In this document: positions 45,076-54,153 of the stretch, piece by piece
Position numbering within the stretch: position 1 is the stretch's first letter
Layout: each line of letters starts with the position of its first letter
Origin: Rothia sp. P100
GTDB taxonomy: Bacteria; Actinomycetota; Actinomycetes; Actinomycetales; Micrococcaceae
DNA: 64,000 nucleotides
Direction: 5' to 3'
NCBI RefSeq assembly: GCF_023712425.1
Contig: NZ_JAMAYG010000003.1
Location: 310,001-374,000, forward strand
Program-made: the position numbers and the translations under genes
The notes under the pieces: generated by a model
The model's input: the letters and a program-made list of their open reading frames with translations, nothing else
The model's database searches: none
What the model was told of the DNA's origin: nothing

Positions 45076-45462
45076 CTACGGCAAGAAAAGTAGCAACCCT
45101 GCCCCAGCACAGAGGACGCAGATCAGGGCTTGTCCAACTAAAAGGGTGAGCCGCTGCGCGGCGTCCTGTGTTTGTGCAGCTTCAATCATGGCGGTGGAGA
45201 AGGTGGTGTAACCTCCCAGGAAACCTAGGCCCAGCACCAGGGGGAGAGAATCAGCGGCCCAGGGTGCACTACCGTTGGCATGGGTTGAGGTGTAGATTCC
45301 TATCAGCCCAGTCAGCAATCCCAGAGCAAATGAACCGGTGGCGTTAATGAAAAATGTTGCTACCGGTATATCCCCTTTTAAGCGGGCAGAAATTAGGCGG
45401 TCCACGCTAAAGCGGAGCGTTGCTCCTGTGCCACCCGCCAGGAAAATAAGAAGAGCAATCAT
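45076..45462 (-). CDS. crcB: fluoride channel subunit CrcB/FluC
   Basis: A 128-aa four-helix protein: FLAGGTGATLRFSVDRLI, FFINATGSFALGLLTG and GFLGGYTTFSTAMIEA. These are the conserved Gly/Arg, Asn and TTFST motifs of Fluc fluoride exporters. Its ATG overlaps the stop of the next crcB gene (ATGA). Gram-positive bacteria often encode two different Fluc subunits that act as a heterodimer; that is likely here. Confidence 0.92.
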   Translation of the reverse strand: MIALLIFLAGGTGATLRFSVDRLISARLKGDIPVATFFINATGSFALGLLTGLIGIYTSTHANGSAPWAADSLPLVLGLGFLGGYTTFSTAMIEAAQTQDAAQRLTLLVGQALICVLCAGAGLLLFLP

Positions 45463-45914
45463 TCCCGAGCACCCATCTTCTGGCCCATACGTAGACCCGC
45501 CACAGCAAACAGTAGGCCACCAGCCAGAGAAAGGGTTAAGTAGCTACAAGCTAAAACCCACCGCTGCTCAAGGAAGAGCTGAACACCGTCTAGAGCAAAG
45601 GTCGAGTAAGTAGTAAAACCTCCCAGTAGGCCTGTACCCAGAGACAGGCGTAGCGAACGCAGCCGGGCTGTCTCTGGCCCTCGGGCCGCCAGGTAGGCAA
45701 GCAGGAACCCTAGCAAGAAAGCCCCAAGGGTGTTGATAAGCAGGGTGGGCAGCAAGGAGAGGTAGTGCTGCGGAAGGGGTCCCGATATGAGACGTGGAGC
45801 TACCAAGGAAACGGTGTAACGCAGGCAGGCACCTACACCGCCACCAACAAAAACAGCGAGGGAGTCACGGGTAAAAGAACTCACCTGCCTAGTGTACTGC
45901 GGCCCTACGTTCAT
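45459..45914 (-). CDS. crcB: fluoride channel subunit CrcB/FluC (second subunit)
   Basis: A 151-aa paralog: FVGGGVGACLRYTVSLVA, LINTLGAFLLGFLLAY and GTGLLGGFTTYSTFALDG. The TTYST form differs slightly from its partner. It is the upstream gene of the pair and overlaps the next by 4 bp. I looked upstream for a fluoride riboswitch and saw none; only 22 bp separate it from the carboxylesterase relic. Confidence 0.9.
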   Translation of the reverse strand: MNVGPQYTRQVSSFTRDSLAVFVGGGVGACLRYTVSLVAPRLISGPLPQHYLSLLPTLLINTLGAFLLGFLLAYLAARGPETARLRSLRLSLGTGLLGGFTTYSTFALDGVQLFLEQRWVLACSYLTLSLAGGLLFAVAGLRMGQKMGARE

Positions 45915-45936
45915 AGCGACCGAGTAGCTTCAAATG

Positions 45937-46800
45937 TTATCCCAGCTCAATGCGTGCCTGGGACGCTAGCTCGTGGAGAAGGTTGCCACTGCGGGCAAAC
46001 TCAGCCCAAATAGCCCTCAATGCAGCTCCCTGGTGCTCAAGTTCGTCGCCATTGAGACCCGCTAGCAGGTCGTCTCCTTGCCAGGCCGGGTCGGCAAAGA
46101 GAAGTCCCAACTCGGTGCAGTGGGCTCCTGATAAGTGATTCAGTGGATGCCCGGTCCGTAAAAGGTAAGTAGTTGCTTTGCCACCTGTTGCCCGGTGGCG
46201 GTGCGCAAAATGTTCTGCCGGTCTTCGATAGATATCTTGCGTGCCTCGCGCTACCAGCGTCTCATACACTTGACGCGCCACCTTACCTAGAGTCGAAGGG
46301 GGCTTGGGTAGAAAGTAGGCAGATTCTCGATGGTTATGACCCACCAGTATTTCTATCTGCGGGGCAACACCCGCCCAGGAGTCATCCTGCCTGCCAAATG
46401 TCGGCAGAGGGAAATGACCGTACTGGGTACCAAAAGGCATCATTGCCGGGTAAAGGCCAAAGCGTAGGGGGTTGGCAAGTACAAGTTTCCACCCCAATGC
46501 TCCCACCTGCTCTGCCGGTATTTCAAGGGTGACGCGTGAAGTTTTGCGCAGGAGATGGACCGACAGTTTTTGTTTATGGTTGACCAGATCTAGCGGGGCG
46601 CTCTTCGCTGCCACCCAAGAACCCCAACACCCCCAAGCGGTAGGTCACGCTCACCACCACCACATTTTCATCAAGTACAAGGCGTGTGGGGAGATAACGG
46701 GCGCCATCCCCACTTCCTACCGCATAGGAGCCGCCGTGAAAATAGACCATTACGGGCAGGTTCTCACCCTGGGGGGCATGAATCCCCTGGTAGAAGAAAT
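45937..46800 (-). pseudogene. broken type-B carboxylesterase gene
   Basis: Two pieces in different frames. Near 46615-46800 the minus strand reads LPVMVYFHGGSYAVGSGD and LDENVVVVSVTYRLGVLGFL, the oxyanion part of type-B carboxylesterases. A frame of 225 codons (45937-46614) then carries the C-terminal part, with GVAPQIEILVGHNHRESAYF, YRRPAEHFAHRHRATGGK and PLNHLSGAHCTELGLLF with the catalytic His. The start and the GESAGG nucleophile region between the pieces are missing. It cannot be an active esterase. Confidence 0.8.
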
Positions 46801-46890
46801 AACTAGAAATCAGTCTATGAACATTTAGAGTTGTGGCAAGTAACTGTATGGTTTACCCCGTTAACAGCGTAAAGTAAAGTACAAGGTGAG

Positions 46891-47071
46891 CCCACTAGAG
46901 TTTATTTTTGAAAAACTCTAGGCGGGCTAGCAAAAAAATTTTATGTTTGAGGAAGCCGCCTTATTGGGTACTTCTCATAAACGGGCCCGTGTTGATGGTT
47001 GTGGTTCCCTTCGACACGGGTCTTTCTTTTAACACATAGGGGGCACTCTCTGACGTATCAGAGAGCGCCCC
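46891..47071. repeat. hairpins in the gap between the esterase relic and brnQ
   Basis: The stretch 46801-47095 has no gene. It holds three dyads: CTAGAGTTT/AAACTCTAG (46896-46904, 46914-46922); CCCGTGT/ACACGGG near 46986-47012 followed by a T-rich run; and GGGGCACTCTCTGA/TCAGAGAGCGCCCC (47040-47053, 47058-47071). The last probably ends brnQ transcription. Confidence 0.55.
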
Positions 47072-47095
47072 TATTAGCTGAATACAGCGATAAGT

Positions 47096-48445
47096 CTATG
47101 CAGCCTGCGCTGTTCGCTTGCGGGAGTGGCGAGCAAAGTCGATTACGGCTCCCACCAGCGCTGCCGCAATCGTGGGGATGAACCAACCCAAGTCATAACC
47201 GTGGCCGGGTACCCAACTGATGAGAGGCTCAAGGACTGAGCTGCCCCACCCTTGAGCGTTCATGGTCATCAGCAGGGCCCAGATAACGGAAATGATCAGC
47301 GCAAAGCGGTGGGTGAGATTCATCCAGGGCGCCCTGAGAGCGGCTTCTATCAGGGTCAGTACCACCAGAGTCAAAGCTGGGGGGTAGAGGGTGGTGATGA
47401 TGGGAATAGCGAAGCTCATGAGGCTTTCTAGACCAAACGACGCTAGCAAAAAGGCAATGAAGGTAAAGAAGCATGCCCAGGTGCGGTAGGAAAGAGCTGG
47501 GAGCAGCTTATTGAAGAAGGCTGAGGTAGCGCCAATGAGACCTACAGAGGTAGTGAGGCAGGCCAGCAAGACGATAAGGCCGAAGACAACGGCTCCGGGA
47601 CGTCCCATGACCTGCAGGGCAGCGTCGGACAGCAGGGCCGCGCCGTCCTTGTACCCCTGGCCGTTATCAATGTGCTGGCCAATGAGCCCTAGCCCGATGT
47701 AGACCAACGCCAACAGGGCTCCAGCGATAACACCTGAGATGGTGACGCCGCGCAGTAGCTCCCCACGGTCGGTGATGCCCTTGTCGCGCAGGGCTGCAAT
47801 AACGATGATGCCAAAGGCAAGGCCCGCCAGGGAGTCCATGGTCATGTACCCGTTGACAAAGCCGGCAGCGAAGGCGCCTGAGGTATAGCCCTCGGCGGGT
47901 GCTGTTGCGGGGGCTGTGAGCTGAACGAGGCTGAGGATCACCAAAAGGGCCAGCAGAATCACGAGTGCCGGGGTGAGGTATTTGCCCAGGCTATCGACAA
48001 TGCCGGTTTGGTTGAGTGCCAGGATGAGTGAGACCCCAAAGAAAACGGCAGAGAAGATGAGGGTAGGCAGCATACCGCTGACGTTGAAGTTTGATTCAAT
48101 GGCCATAGCGTAGCTGACGGTTGCCGTGCGGGGTAGGGCGTAGAGGGCGCCAATTGAGAGGTAGACCAGAGCAGGGAAGATCAACCCAAAGATACGCCCA
48201 CCGCGGTTAGCAAGATCTTGCAAGTCGCGGCCGGTGACGGCGAGCGCAACGACGGCCAGGATGGGCACTAGCACACCGGTGAGGACAAACCCGGCGATGG
48301 CGGGGGTGAAAGCGGTGCCGGCTTCTGCGCCTAACATGGCGGGAAAGATAAGGTTGCCCGCTCCAAAGAACATCGAGAACAGCATGAGCGCTGTAATCAC
48401 GATAGTTGTCATCGGTGATTTCTTGGGGGTGGGGTTTGAGTTCAT
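47096..48445 (-). CDS. brnQ: branched-chain amino acid transporter
   Basis: A 449-aa LIVCS-family carrier. The N-terminus ITALMLFSMFFGAGNLIFPAMLGAEAG is the family signature, with 12 predicted spans and LLACLTTSVGLIGATSAFFNKL later. BrnQ imports leucine, isoleucine and valine with Na+ or H+. Single gene, divergent from the antiterminator at 48599. Confidence 0.93.
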   Translation of the reverse strand: MNSNPTPKKSPMTTIVITALMLFSMFFGAGNLIFPAMLGAEAGTAFTPAIAGFVLTGVLVPILAVVALAVTGRDLQDLANRGGRIFGLIFPALVYLSIGALYALPRTATVSYAMAIESNFNVSGMLPTLIFSAVFFGVSLILALNQTGIVDSLGKYLTPALVILLALLVILSLVQLTAPATAPAEGYTSGAFAAGFVNGYMTMDSLAGLAFGIIVIAALRDKGITDRGELLRGVTISGVIAGALLALVYIGLGLIGQHIDNGQGYKDGAALLSDAALQVMGRPGAVVFGLIVLLACLTTSVGLIGATSAFFNKLLPALSYRTWACFFTFIAFLLASFGLESLMSFAIPIITTLYPPALTLVVLTLIEAALRAPWMNLTHRFALIISVIWALLMTMNAQGWGSSVLEPLISWVPGHGYDLGWFIPTIAAALVGAVIDFARHSRKRTAQAA

Positions 48446-48598
48446 GATCTACTCTGTTGGTTGATGGGTGATAACCGGTAGCGCGGCCAAGGGCTTAGTT
48501 TACTCTCTTAGACAGGTGGAGTTTGGGGTCAGGCTTGCTTTCAACCAGTAGACTATGAGGGATATTTACTGTTTTTAGGGCTGGGCGGGAGGTACACG

Positions 48599-49462
48599 TT
48601 GCGAATTTCACGTATTTATAACAACAATGTGGCGCTAGCTCAGACCTTTAGCGGTGAGCAGATGGTGGTTATTGGGCGCGGTCTTGCGTTTGGTAAGCGA
48701 CGGGGGGATCTGGTAGATCCTACGCTGGTGGAGCAGACCTTTGTGCCCGAGGCTGGTACCCCTGATGAGAAGCTATCCTGGTCTTTGGCTGAGATTCCGT
48801 CGCAGATTTTGGGTGTAGCCACTGACTTAGAGTCGCTGGTGAAGTCTGAGGGGATTACCATTTCCCACTCCTTCATCATGCCCCTGGCGGATCACCTGAA
48901 TTATGCGGTGGTGAGAGCTCGTGAAGGCATTGTGGTTGATTACCCTCTGGCGGTGGAGGTAGCCCAGCTTTACCCTCAAGAGGTACGATTTGGACGCCGC
49001 GCACTTGAACTGGTGCGAGAACGTTTGGGGGTAAATCTTCCGGCTAATGAGGCGATCCCTTTGGCGATGCACCTGGTGAACTCGCAGTTTGCTACGGAGG
49101 ACATGAGCGGGACTTACCGCATGACCGAGATTTTCTCGCAGATTTTTGGGGTTATCTCCACCGGTTTTGGTCAGCCCGTTGATCAGTCTTCAATGAGTGC
49201 AGCCCGGTTTGTGACTCACCTGCGCTACCTGTTTGTGCGGGCAGCCAAGGGGGTTGATAGCGAGGCTGAGCCCAGCGTCCCCCTTCTTTTGGAGACACTA
49301 AAAACGGCTCACCCGCAGGCTTTTGCATGTGCTCGTAAGGTCTTGTTGATTCTTGAGATCCATCTGGAGCAGCAACTGACCGATGATGAGCTGACCTATC
49401 TGACCATTCACATTGCCCGTTTGGCTAAGGATCAGTACGGTTCTTCCTCTCGTGTGAGCTAA
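48599..49462 (+). CDS. BglG/LicT family transcription antiterminator
   Basis: A 287-aa protein from a TTG start with GGGAGG 7 nt upstream. The RNA-binding CAT domain is MRISRIYNNNVALAQ, then GEQMVVIGRGLAFGKRRGD (residues 1-55). PRD1 holds SFIMPLADHLNYAV with His99, and PRD2 holds FVTHLRYLFVRA and LTYLTIHIARL. PTS phosphorylation of PRD histidines controls such proteins, which open terminators in sugar-gene leaders. The EIIAB gene follows on the same strand; no clear RNA target site was identified by eye. Confidence 0.92.
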   Translation: MRISRIYNNNVALAQTFSGEQMVVIGRGLAFGKRRGDLVDPTLVEQTFVPEAGTPDEKLSWSLAEIPSQILGVATDLESLVKSEGITISHSFIMPLADHLNYAVVRAREGIVVDYPLAVEVAQLYPQEVRFGRRALELVRERLGVNLPANEAIPLAMHLVNSQFATEDMSGTYRMTEIFSQIFGVISTGFGQPVDQSSMSAARFVTHLRYLFVRAAKGVDSEAEPSVPLLLETLKTAHPQAFACARKVLLILEIHLEQQLTDDELTYLTIHIARLAKDQYGSSSRVS

Positions 49463-49646
49463 ACCATTGATATTGCACTCCCCCTGAGGGGTAAAGTGCC
49501 TGCTATTCGTTTGACACATCTAGGCATTTTTCCCACCGTAAAGTCTAGTCAGAGCCACTTTGGTGCCAAATCTCGCGTCCTAAGATGTGCTTATGTGTAG
49601 TCGATACACCTACACACTCATTAGAAATTTTGCGAGAGGACCAGTT

Positions 49647-50600
49647 ATGGTCTCCATTATCGTAGCGGCGCACGGTTCAGCGGCACCCGAGCTGTTAGCA
49701 ACTGCCTGCATGATTCTCGGCCCCTTCGAACAGGTAACCCCGGTAGAGTTTTTACCCGACCAAGGCCCTGACGATTTAATAGCCGAATACCAAAAAATTG
49801 CTGACATCTATCCGCCCGGCGAACCCCTCCTCCTGCTGGTTGACCTCTTCGGGGGTAGCCCTTATAACGCGGGAGCTCGTTTTGCCGCTGAGCGTCCCGA
49901 CACCGATGTGGTGTCGGGGGTCAATATTCCCATGCTGATTGAGGTTATTAGCAGCAAAGGCAGGAAATCTGCCACGTTAGAGTCTTTGGTAAATAAAGCT
50001 GAATCTGCTGGCACCAAGGGAATCCGTAGTTTCCAGGCTGCCATGAACCCTCCAACAAGTGCAGCTGAGGAGTCTAAAGCTGCCACTCCGGAGACCCCAC
50101 CTGCTGCACTTGTAGCTCCCGGTGCTGCACCTGCGGCCGGTGGAACTATGGATATCGCCCTACTTCGTATCGATTCCCGTCTCATTCACGGGCAGGTCGC
50201 CGGGAGCTGGAGCAATTTCATTTCGTCCCAGACTCTCATTGCGGCGTCCGACGCCGCAGCACATGATAACCTCCACAAAACACTCTTATTACAGGCAGCT
50301 CCCTCCCACATCAAAACGAATGTTCTTGATATCACCGAGACCGGGCGGGTGTACAACAACCCCAAGTACGCTGGGATGAAAACCATGATTGTGGTGGAGT
50401 CCCCCGCTGATGCTCTCGCCCTCGTTGACGCCGGTGTCAGCGTCAGAGAAATCAACGTAGGTGGGGTGACCTACAAGGATGGCATGAAGCAGGTATCTGA
50501 GGCGGTCTACACATCAGACGCTGATATTGAGGCCTACAAAGAGCTGGATCGCCGGGGTATCACCCTCACCATCATCCCAGAGCCCACGCCCCAGCTTTAA
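49647..50600 (+). CDS. PTS mannose-family EIIAB protein
   Basis: From ATG 49647, with GAGAGGA upstream, 317 aa. The EIIA domain (1-about 130) has the phospho-His9 in IVAAHGSAAPELL. A Pro/Ala/Thr linker leads to EIIB (about 168-317) with phospho-His181 in LLRIDSRLIHGQVAG, then REINVGGVTYKDGMKQ. Man-family EIIAB passes phosphate from HPr to a sugar entering through IIC and IID. No IIC or IID gene lies in the window, so it is an orphan here; it could serve a distant permease or signal to the PRD antiterminator. Confidence 0.9.
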   Translation: MVSIIVAAHGSAAPELLATACMILGPFEQVTPVEFLPDQGPDDLIAEYQKIADIYPPGEPLLLLVDLFGGSPYNAGARFAAERPDTDVVSGVNIPMLIEVISSKGRKSATLESLVNKAESAGTKGIRSFQAAMNPPTSAAEESKAATPETPPAALVAPGAAPAAGGTMDIALLRIDSRLIHGQVAGSWSNFISSQTLIAASDAAAHDNLHKTLLLQAAPSHIKTNVLDITETGRVYNNPKYAGMKTMIVVESPADALALVDAGVSVREINVGGVTYKDGMKQVSEAVYTSDADIEAYKELDRRGITLTIIPEPTPQL

Positions 50601-50610
50601 GGAAACTTTT

Positions 50611-51034
50611 GTGAAGGTTGGGCAGCGAACCCTCGATAAAGACAGGCAGGAAGAGGGGGTCTACATTGTTTCTGTAGCTCCCATCGTGAGCGGCCTAATG
50701 GTACTTGCTGCACTGCTCTACACCGTGACGCAGGGATGGGGGAACCCTGGTGGCTCTGGTCTGCGCCCTGGTGGTCCTCTGGGGGCGCTGGGTGCTACAG
50801 CGACAAGCAACCAAGGATTTCACTGAAATGCGCGCGTCCCAGCGCGAATACAAACTAACCGGTCAGCCAGAATACCCGGAGTTTGTGCGCTTGCGGGCGC
50901 AACAAATGTTGCGAGACAACAAGGCTCTGACGAGGGCTGCACGCCACGAAGTGCAGGGCCTCTTGGCGTGGGCTAAGGCTCAGGAAATACAGGTGCCACC
51001 CATGACCCAAATACTTTACAAAGAAAGTATTTGA
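50611..51034 (+). pseudogene. small membrane protein gene, frameshifted in a G5 tract
   Basis: A GTG at 50611, with AAGGA upstream, opens a frame giving YIVSVAPIVSGLMVLAALLYTVTQGWG. The next frame (readable from about 50744) continues naturally with TLVALVCALVVLWGRWVLQR and a 70-residue polar tail (YPEFVRLRAQQMLRDNKALTR) to 51034. The switch falls at GATGGGGGAACC (50735-50746). One base less in the G5 run would join them into one two-helix protein. Function unknown. Either a true frameshift, a phase-variable tract or a sequence error; follows EIIAB by 10 bp. Confidence 0.65.
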
Positions 51035-51081
51035 GTGTAGATTGAAGTCATAAGAACCAGGGCTTCACGAAAGGTAGCACC

Positions 51082-52197
51082 ATGCAGTTCGGCATCTTCA
51101 CCGTCACCGACATCACCACAGACCCCACCACCGGCAAAACCCCCAGCGAATACGAGCGCCAGCAGGCCATCGTCCAGATTGCCAAAAAGGCGGAAGAAGT
51201 GGGCCTGGATGTCTTTGCTATGGGTCAGCACCACAACCCACCTTTCGTCGCCTCATCCCCCACTACCACCCTGGCCTACATCGCAGCCCAGACCGAGCGC
51301 ATCCAGCTCTCCACCTCCACCACACTGATCACTACCACTGACCCGGTGCGTATCGCGGAGGATTATGGCACCCTGCAACACCTTACAGACGGTCGCATGG
51401 ACCTCATGATGGGTCGCGGCAACACCGGCCCCGTTTACCCCTGGTTCGGCAAAGATATTCGCCAGGGCGTCAATCTGGCGATCGAAAACTACGCGCTACT
51501 GCGCCGCCTGTGGGCTGAAGAGGTCGTGAACTGGAAGGGCAACTTCCGCACACCATTGAATTCCTTTACAGCAACCCCGCAACCCCTGGACAAAACCGCT
51601 CCCTTTGTGTGGCACGGCTCCATCCGCACCCCCGAAATCGCCGAACAGGCAGCTTACTATGGTGACGGCTTTTTCCATAACAACATCTTCTGGAACAAGG
51701 AACACACCACTCAAATGGTAAGTCTCTACCGCGAGCGCTTTGAACATTACGGGCACGGTAAAGCTGACCAGGCGATTGTTGGTCTGGGCGGTCAGGTTTT
51801 CATGAGCAAGAATTCTCAGGACGCCGTGCGCAAGTTCCGCCCCTATTTCGATAACGCACCGGTCTATGGTGGGGGCCCCAGCCTTGAAGATTTCACCGCA
51901 CAGACCCCGCTGACCGTGGGTTCACCGCAGGAGGTCATCGAAAAGACCCTGAGCTTCCGCGACTATGCCGGGGACTACCAGCGTCAGCTCTTCCTCATGG
52001 ACCATGCAGGTCTTCCCCTCACAGAGGTTCTACACCAGCTGGATCTCTTGGGTGAAGAAGTGGTGCCGGTGTTGCGTCAAGAGTTTGAGAAAATGCGCCC
52101 GGCGCACGTCCCATCAACCGCACCCCTGCACCCTCGCTACGCCGCCAAACTTGAAGAGATGAAGCAGGCCCACAGCGCAGCTACTGTGGGTCGGTAG
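51082..52197 (+). CDS. LLM class flavin-dependent monooxygenase (CE1758 family)
   Basis: A 371-aa bacterial luciferase-like protein. It starts MQFGIFTVTDITTDPTTGKT and has GLDVFAMGQHHNPPFVASSP, LSTSTTLITTTDPVRIAEDY and DLMMGRGNTGPVYPWFGK. It oxidises an unknown organic substrate using FMNH2 and O2. A putative FMN reductase gene lies 10 bp downstream. This is the CE1758/CE1759 pair known in corynebacteria and relatives. Confidence 0.9.
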   Translation: MQFGIFTVTDITTDPTTGKTPSEYERQQAIVQIAKKAEEVGLDVFAMGQHHNPPFVASSPTTTLAYIAAQTERIQLSTSTTLITTTDPVRIAEDYGTLQHLTDGRMDLMMGRGNTGPVYPWFGKDIRQGVNLAIENYALLRRLWAEEVVNWKGNFRTPLNSFTATPQPLDKTAPFVWHGSIRTPEIAEQAAYYGDGFFHNNIFWNKEHTTQMVSLYRERFEHYGHGKADQAIVGLGGQVFMSKNSQDAVRKFRPYFDNAPVYGGGPSLEDFTAQTPLTVGSPQEVIEKTLSFRDYAGDYQRQLFLMDHAGLPLTEVLHQLDLLGEEVVPVLRQEFEKMRPAHVPSTAPLHPRYAAKLEEMKQAHSAATVGR

Positions 52198-52207
52198 GAG
52201 TAACACC

Positions 52208-52849
52208 ATGAGAACAGCACACATTGTTGTCGTCACCGCCGGCTTGAGCGAACCATCAACCACGGCCTTACTCGGTGAACAGTTGCGCCAAGCAACAGTA
52301 GGAGCACTCGACAGAGCAGGGATAGACGCCCGGTTTACGGTCATTTCACTACGCTCTCTTGCCAAAGACATCACCCATCACTATCTCACCGGCTTCCCTG
52401 CGGAACCGCTTGATGCAGCACTTAAGGCAGTAAATGAGGCTGACGCGATTATTGCGGTCACCCCGGTTTTCAAAGCGAGCTATTCAGGGCTCTTCAAATC
52501 TTTCTGGGATCTGGTGGAAGATGGAAGCCTGGCAGGTAAACCCGTTTTATTGGCGGCCACCGGGGGCACAGCTCGACACTCCTTGGTGATTGACAGTGCC
52601 ATGCGCCCCCTCTTTTCTTATCTGAAGGCGCTTGTATCGCCCTCAGGAGTCTTCGTATCCACCGATGATTTTGGTGCTGATACAGCGCTTACTTCTCGAA
52701 TTCAAGATGCGGCAGCAGAGTTTAGTCAGCTATTAGCGTGGACGCTGGGGGGAGCAAAACCATCCCAGCAAAACCAAGCTCAAACACACCCGGGCGCTTT
52801 AGAGGTAACCCCTTTTGAAGAGCTCTTGAGGTTAAATACTGCACGCTAA
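52208..52849 (+). CDS. FMN reductase (CE1759 family)
   Basis: A 213-aa flavodoxin-like NAD(P)H:FMN reductase: HIVVVTAGLSEPSTTALLGE, ADAIIAVTPVFKASYSGLFK and KPVLLAATGGTARHSLVIDS are the flavin-binding loops. It probably supplies reduced FMN to the monooxygenase encoded 10 bp upstream. A MarR gene follows after a 150-bp AT-rich gap. Confidence 0.9.
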   Translation: MRTAHIVVVTAGLSEPSTTALLGEQLRQATVGALDRAGIDARFTVISLRSLAKDITHHYLTGFPAEPLDAALKAVNEADAIIAVTPVFKASYSGLFKSFWDLVEDGSLAGKPVLLAATGGTARHSLVIDSAMRPLFSYLKALVSPSGVFVSTDDFGADTALTSRIQDAAAEFSQLLAWTLGGAKPSQQNQAQTHPGALEVTPFEELLRLNTAR

Positions 52850-52875
52850 ATTCTTCCCAATCCTCATATCTTTAT

Positions 52876-52928
52876 CTTAATATTTCAGATAAATTTTAAA
52901 ATATTACTTAAAAAGAGATAATCTTTTT
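52876..52928. promoter_or_regulatory. AT-rich region with dyads upstream of the MarR gene
   Basis: In an unusually AT-rich 70-bp patch lie TAATATTT (52878-52885) with AAATATTA (52899-52906), and AAAAAGA (52910-52916) with TCTTTTT (52922-52928). Candidate promoter and MarR-binding sites, since MarR proteins often bind such dyads in front of their own gene. Confidence 0.5.
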
Positions 52929-52999
52929 TACAAAGAGACCTACGCTACATTCTCTATTCTGGGGTTCGATACAGATAGGTCATAGGAAAAGGGATTCTT

Positions 53000-53479
53000 A
53001 TGAGTGCATCCCACGGCACCCAAAATTTCACCAAAGAACAAGAAGAGCTATGGACGGCATGCAACAATGCCTTAGCCGCACTAAATGCTCATCTTGATCG
53101 CACTCTCCGCGCTCATGCGGAGATAAAGCTCACGGATTTTCTTATTCTTTCCGCATTGGTAGGTTCAGGAAAGGGCGCCCCCGCCGCTGTTCGCATGGGT
53201 GAGTTGGCGCAGAAAACCAATGTTTCACCCTCACGTCTTACCTATCAGATTGAGGTTCTGCTGCGCCACAAGTGGGTGAGAAAAGAGCCTGTAGAAAGTG
53301 ATCGGCGCGGTAAAGGAATTATCATCACAGATACCGGCCTGGCCGTATACGAAAAGGCTCACCGCATCTATGCTCACGAAGTGCGTGAAATCGCGCTAAC
53401 TGAAATTGAGGACAGCTCCTGGGCGCACTTTACTGACTTTTTCAATAATATTTTGGAGAGAATCTCGCACAAACAATAG
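53000..53479 (+). CDS. MarR family transcriptional regulator
   Basis: A 159-aa winged-helix regulator: GELAQKTNVSPSRLTYQIEVLLRHKWVRKEP is the recognition helix region, followed by ESDRRGKGIIITDTGLAV, the wing. AAAAGGGA precedes the ATG. It lies just after the flavin monooxygenase/reductase pair on the same strand and may control that pair, but this is inference. Confidence 0.9.
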   Translation: MSASHGTQNFTKEQEELWTACNNALAALNAHLDRTLRAHAEIKLTDFLILSALVGSGKGAPAAVRMGELAQKTNVSPSRLTYQIEVLLRHKWVRKEPVESDRRGKGIIITDTGLAVYEKAHRIYAHEVREIALTEIEDSSWAHFTDFFNNILERISHKQ

Positions 53480-53514
53480 GTCTGAACAGATCCCTCTAAA
53501 ATCTCGTGAGACAA

Positions 53515-53745
53515 CTAGTTATTGGTCTGTTTCTGGCCAGCCTTGGGTATAGTGCCCACGCGCTGAGCTTTATAGAGCTGTTCCCTATTGGCCAACACAA
53601 CCAGGGCCATCGAGTTGAGAGCCAGACCTACGATGAAGATAATCCAACCCACAATCATGAGGGCAGTTCCGCTAAGAATTGCCCCTACGATAAGTGCGGC
53701 AACTGATACAAGATAGGCGGGAGAGAGAAGGAAGCGGGTATCCAT
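53515..53745 (-). CDS. small two-helix membrane protein
   Basis: A 76-aa protein with the hydrophobic segments SPAYLVSVAALIVGAILSGT and LMIVGWIIFIVGLALNSMAL. A short charged C-tail follows. Its core pattern SPAY-S-A-GA-GW-G-LN matches the upstream 122-aa protein, so they are tandem paralogs. No family function known to me. Confidence 0.7.
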   Translation of the reverse strand: MDTRFLLSPAYLVSVAALIVGAILSGTALMIVGWIIFIVGLALNSMALVVLANREQLYKAQRVGTIPKAGQKQTNN

Positions 53746-53763
53746 ATATTCTTCTTCTTTCTT

Positions 53764-54132
53764 TTAGCGCACACGGGGTCGGGGTGAAGGGGAGCGGAAG
53801 ATGCGCTGGTCGCCCTCTTTAGGGGATGACTCCTGAGCTTCGCTGTCAACAATGTGATGAGCTTCGGTGTCAGGTTCAGGTTCGGCAGTTTCAGTCTCTA
53901 CATACTCATGCTGTGTTGAATGTGCCTCGCCGGTGAGGGCAGCAGGAAGCGGGCCACCTTTAAGTCGCTGAACCATAATCAAGGTAGAGAAGGCATTCAG
54001 CCCCACTCCAGCAAAGAGTAGAAGCCAGCCAAGCACCGAAACAAGAGTTGAGCTAGCGCCAATCATGAAGGCACCAAGCACAACTGATGCCAGTGAGGTG
54101 AAGTAGGCGGGCGAAAGTTCTTTGGGATCCAT
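53764..54132 (-). CDS. small membrane protein with acidic tail (paralog of the previous)
   Basis: A 122-aa protein. Residues 1-65 hold two hydrophobic segments (LSPAYFTSLASVVLGAFMIG; VLGWLLLFAGVGLNAFSTLI) like its 76-aa neighbour. Residues 70-122 are an acidic, probably disordered tail rich in Glu (EYVETETAEPEPDTEAHH) ending in basic RSPSPRPRVR. It lies 18 bp upstream of the paralog. Function unknown. Confidence 0.7.
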   Translation of the reverse strand: MDPKELSPAYFTSLASVVLGAFMIGASSTLVSVLGWLLLFAGVGLNAFSTLIMVQRLKGGPLPAALTGEAHSTQHEYVETETAEPEPDTEAHHIVDSEAQESSPKEGDQRIFRSPSPRPRVR

Positions 54133-54153
54133 GCTTCCTTAAGGTTTCTTCAA

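Noticed and set aside
45915-45936. Possible fluoride riboswitch before the crcB pair
   Set aside because: Only 22 bp separate crcB from the esterase relic and no riboswitch fold is visible there or just upstream.
50601-51081. IIC/IID genes expected after EIIAB
   Set aside because: The following frames encode only a small frameshifted two-helix protein, not PTS permease subunits.
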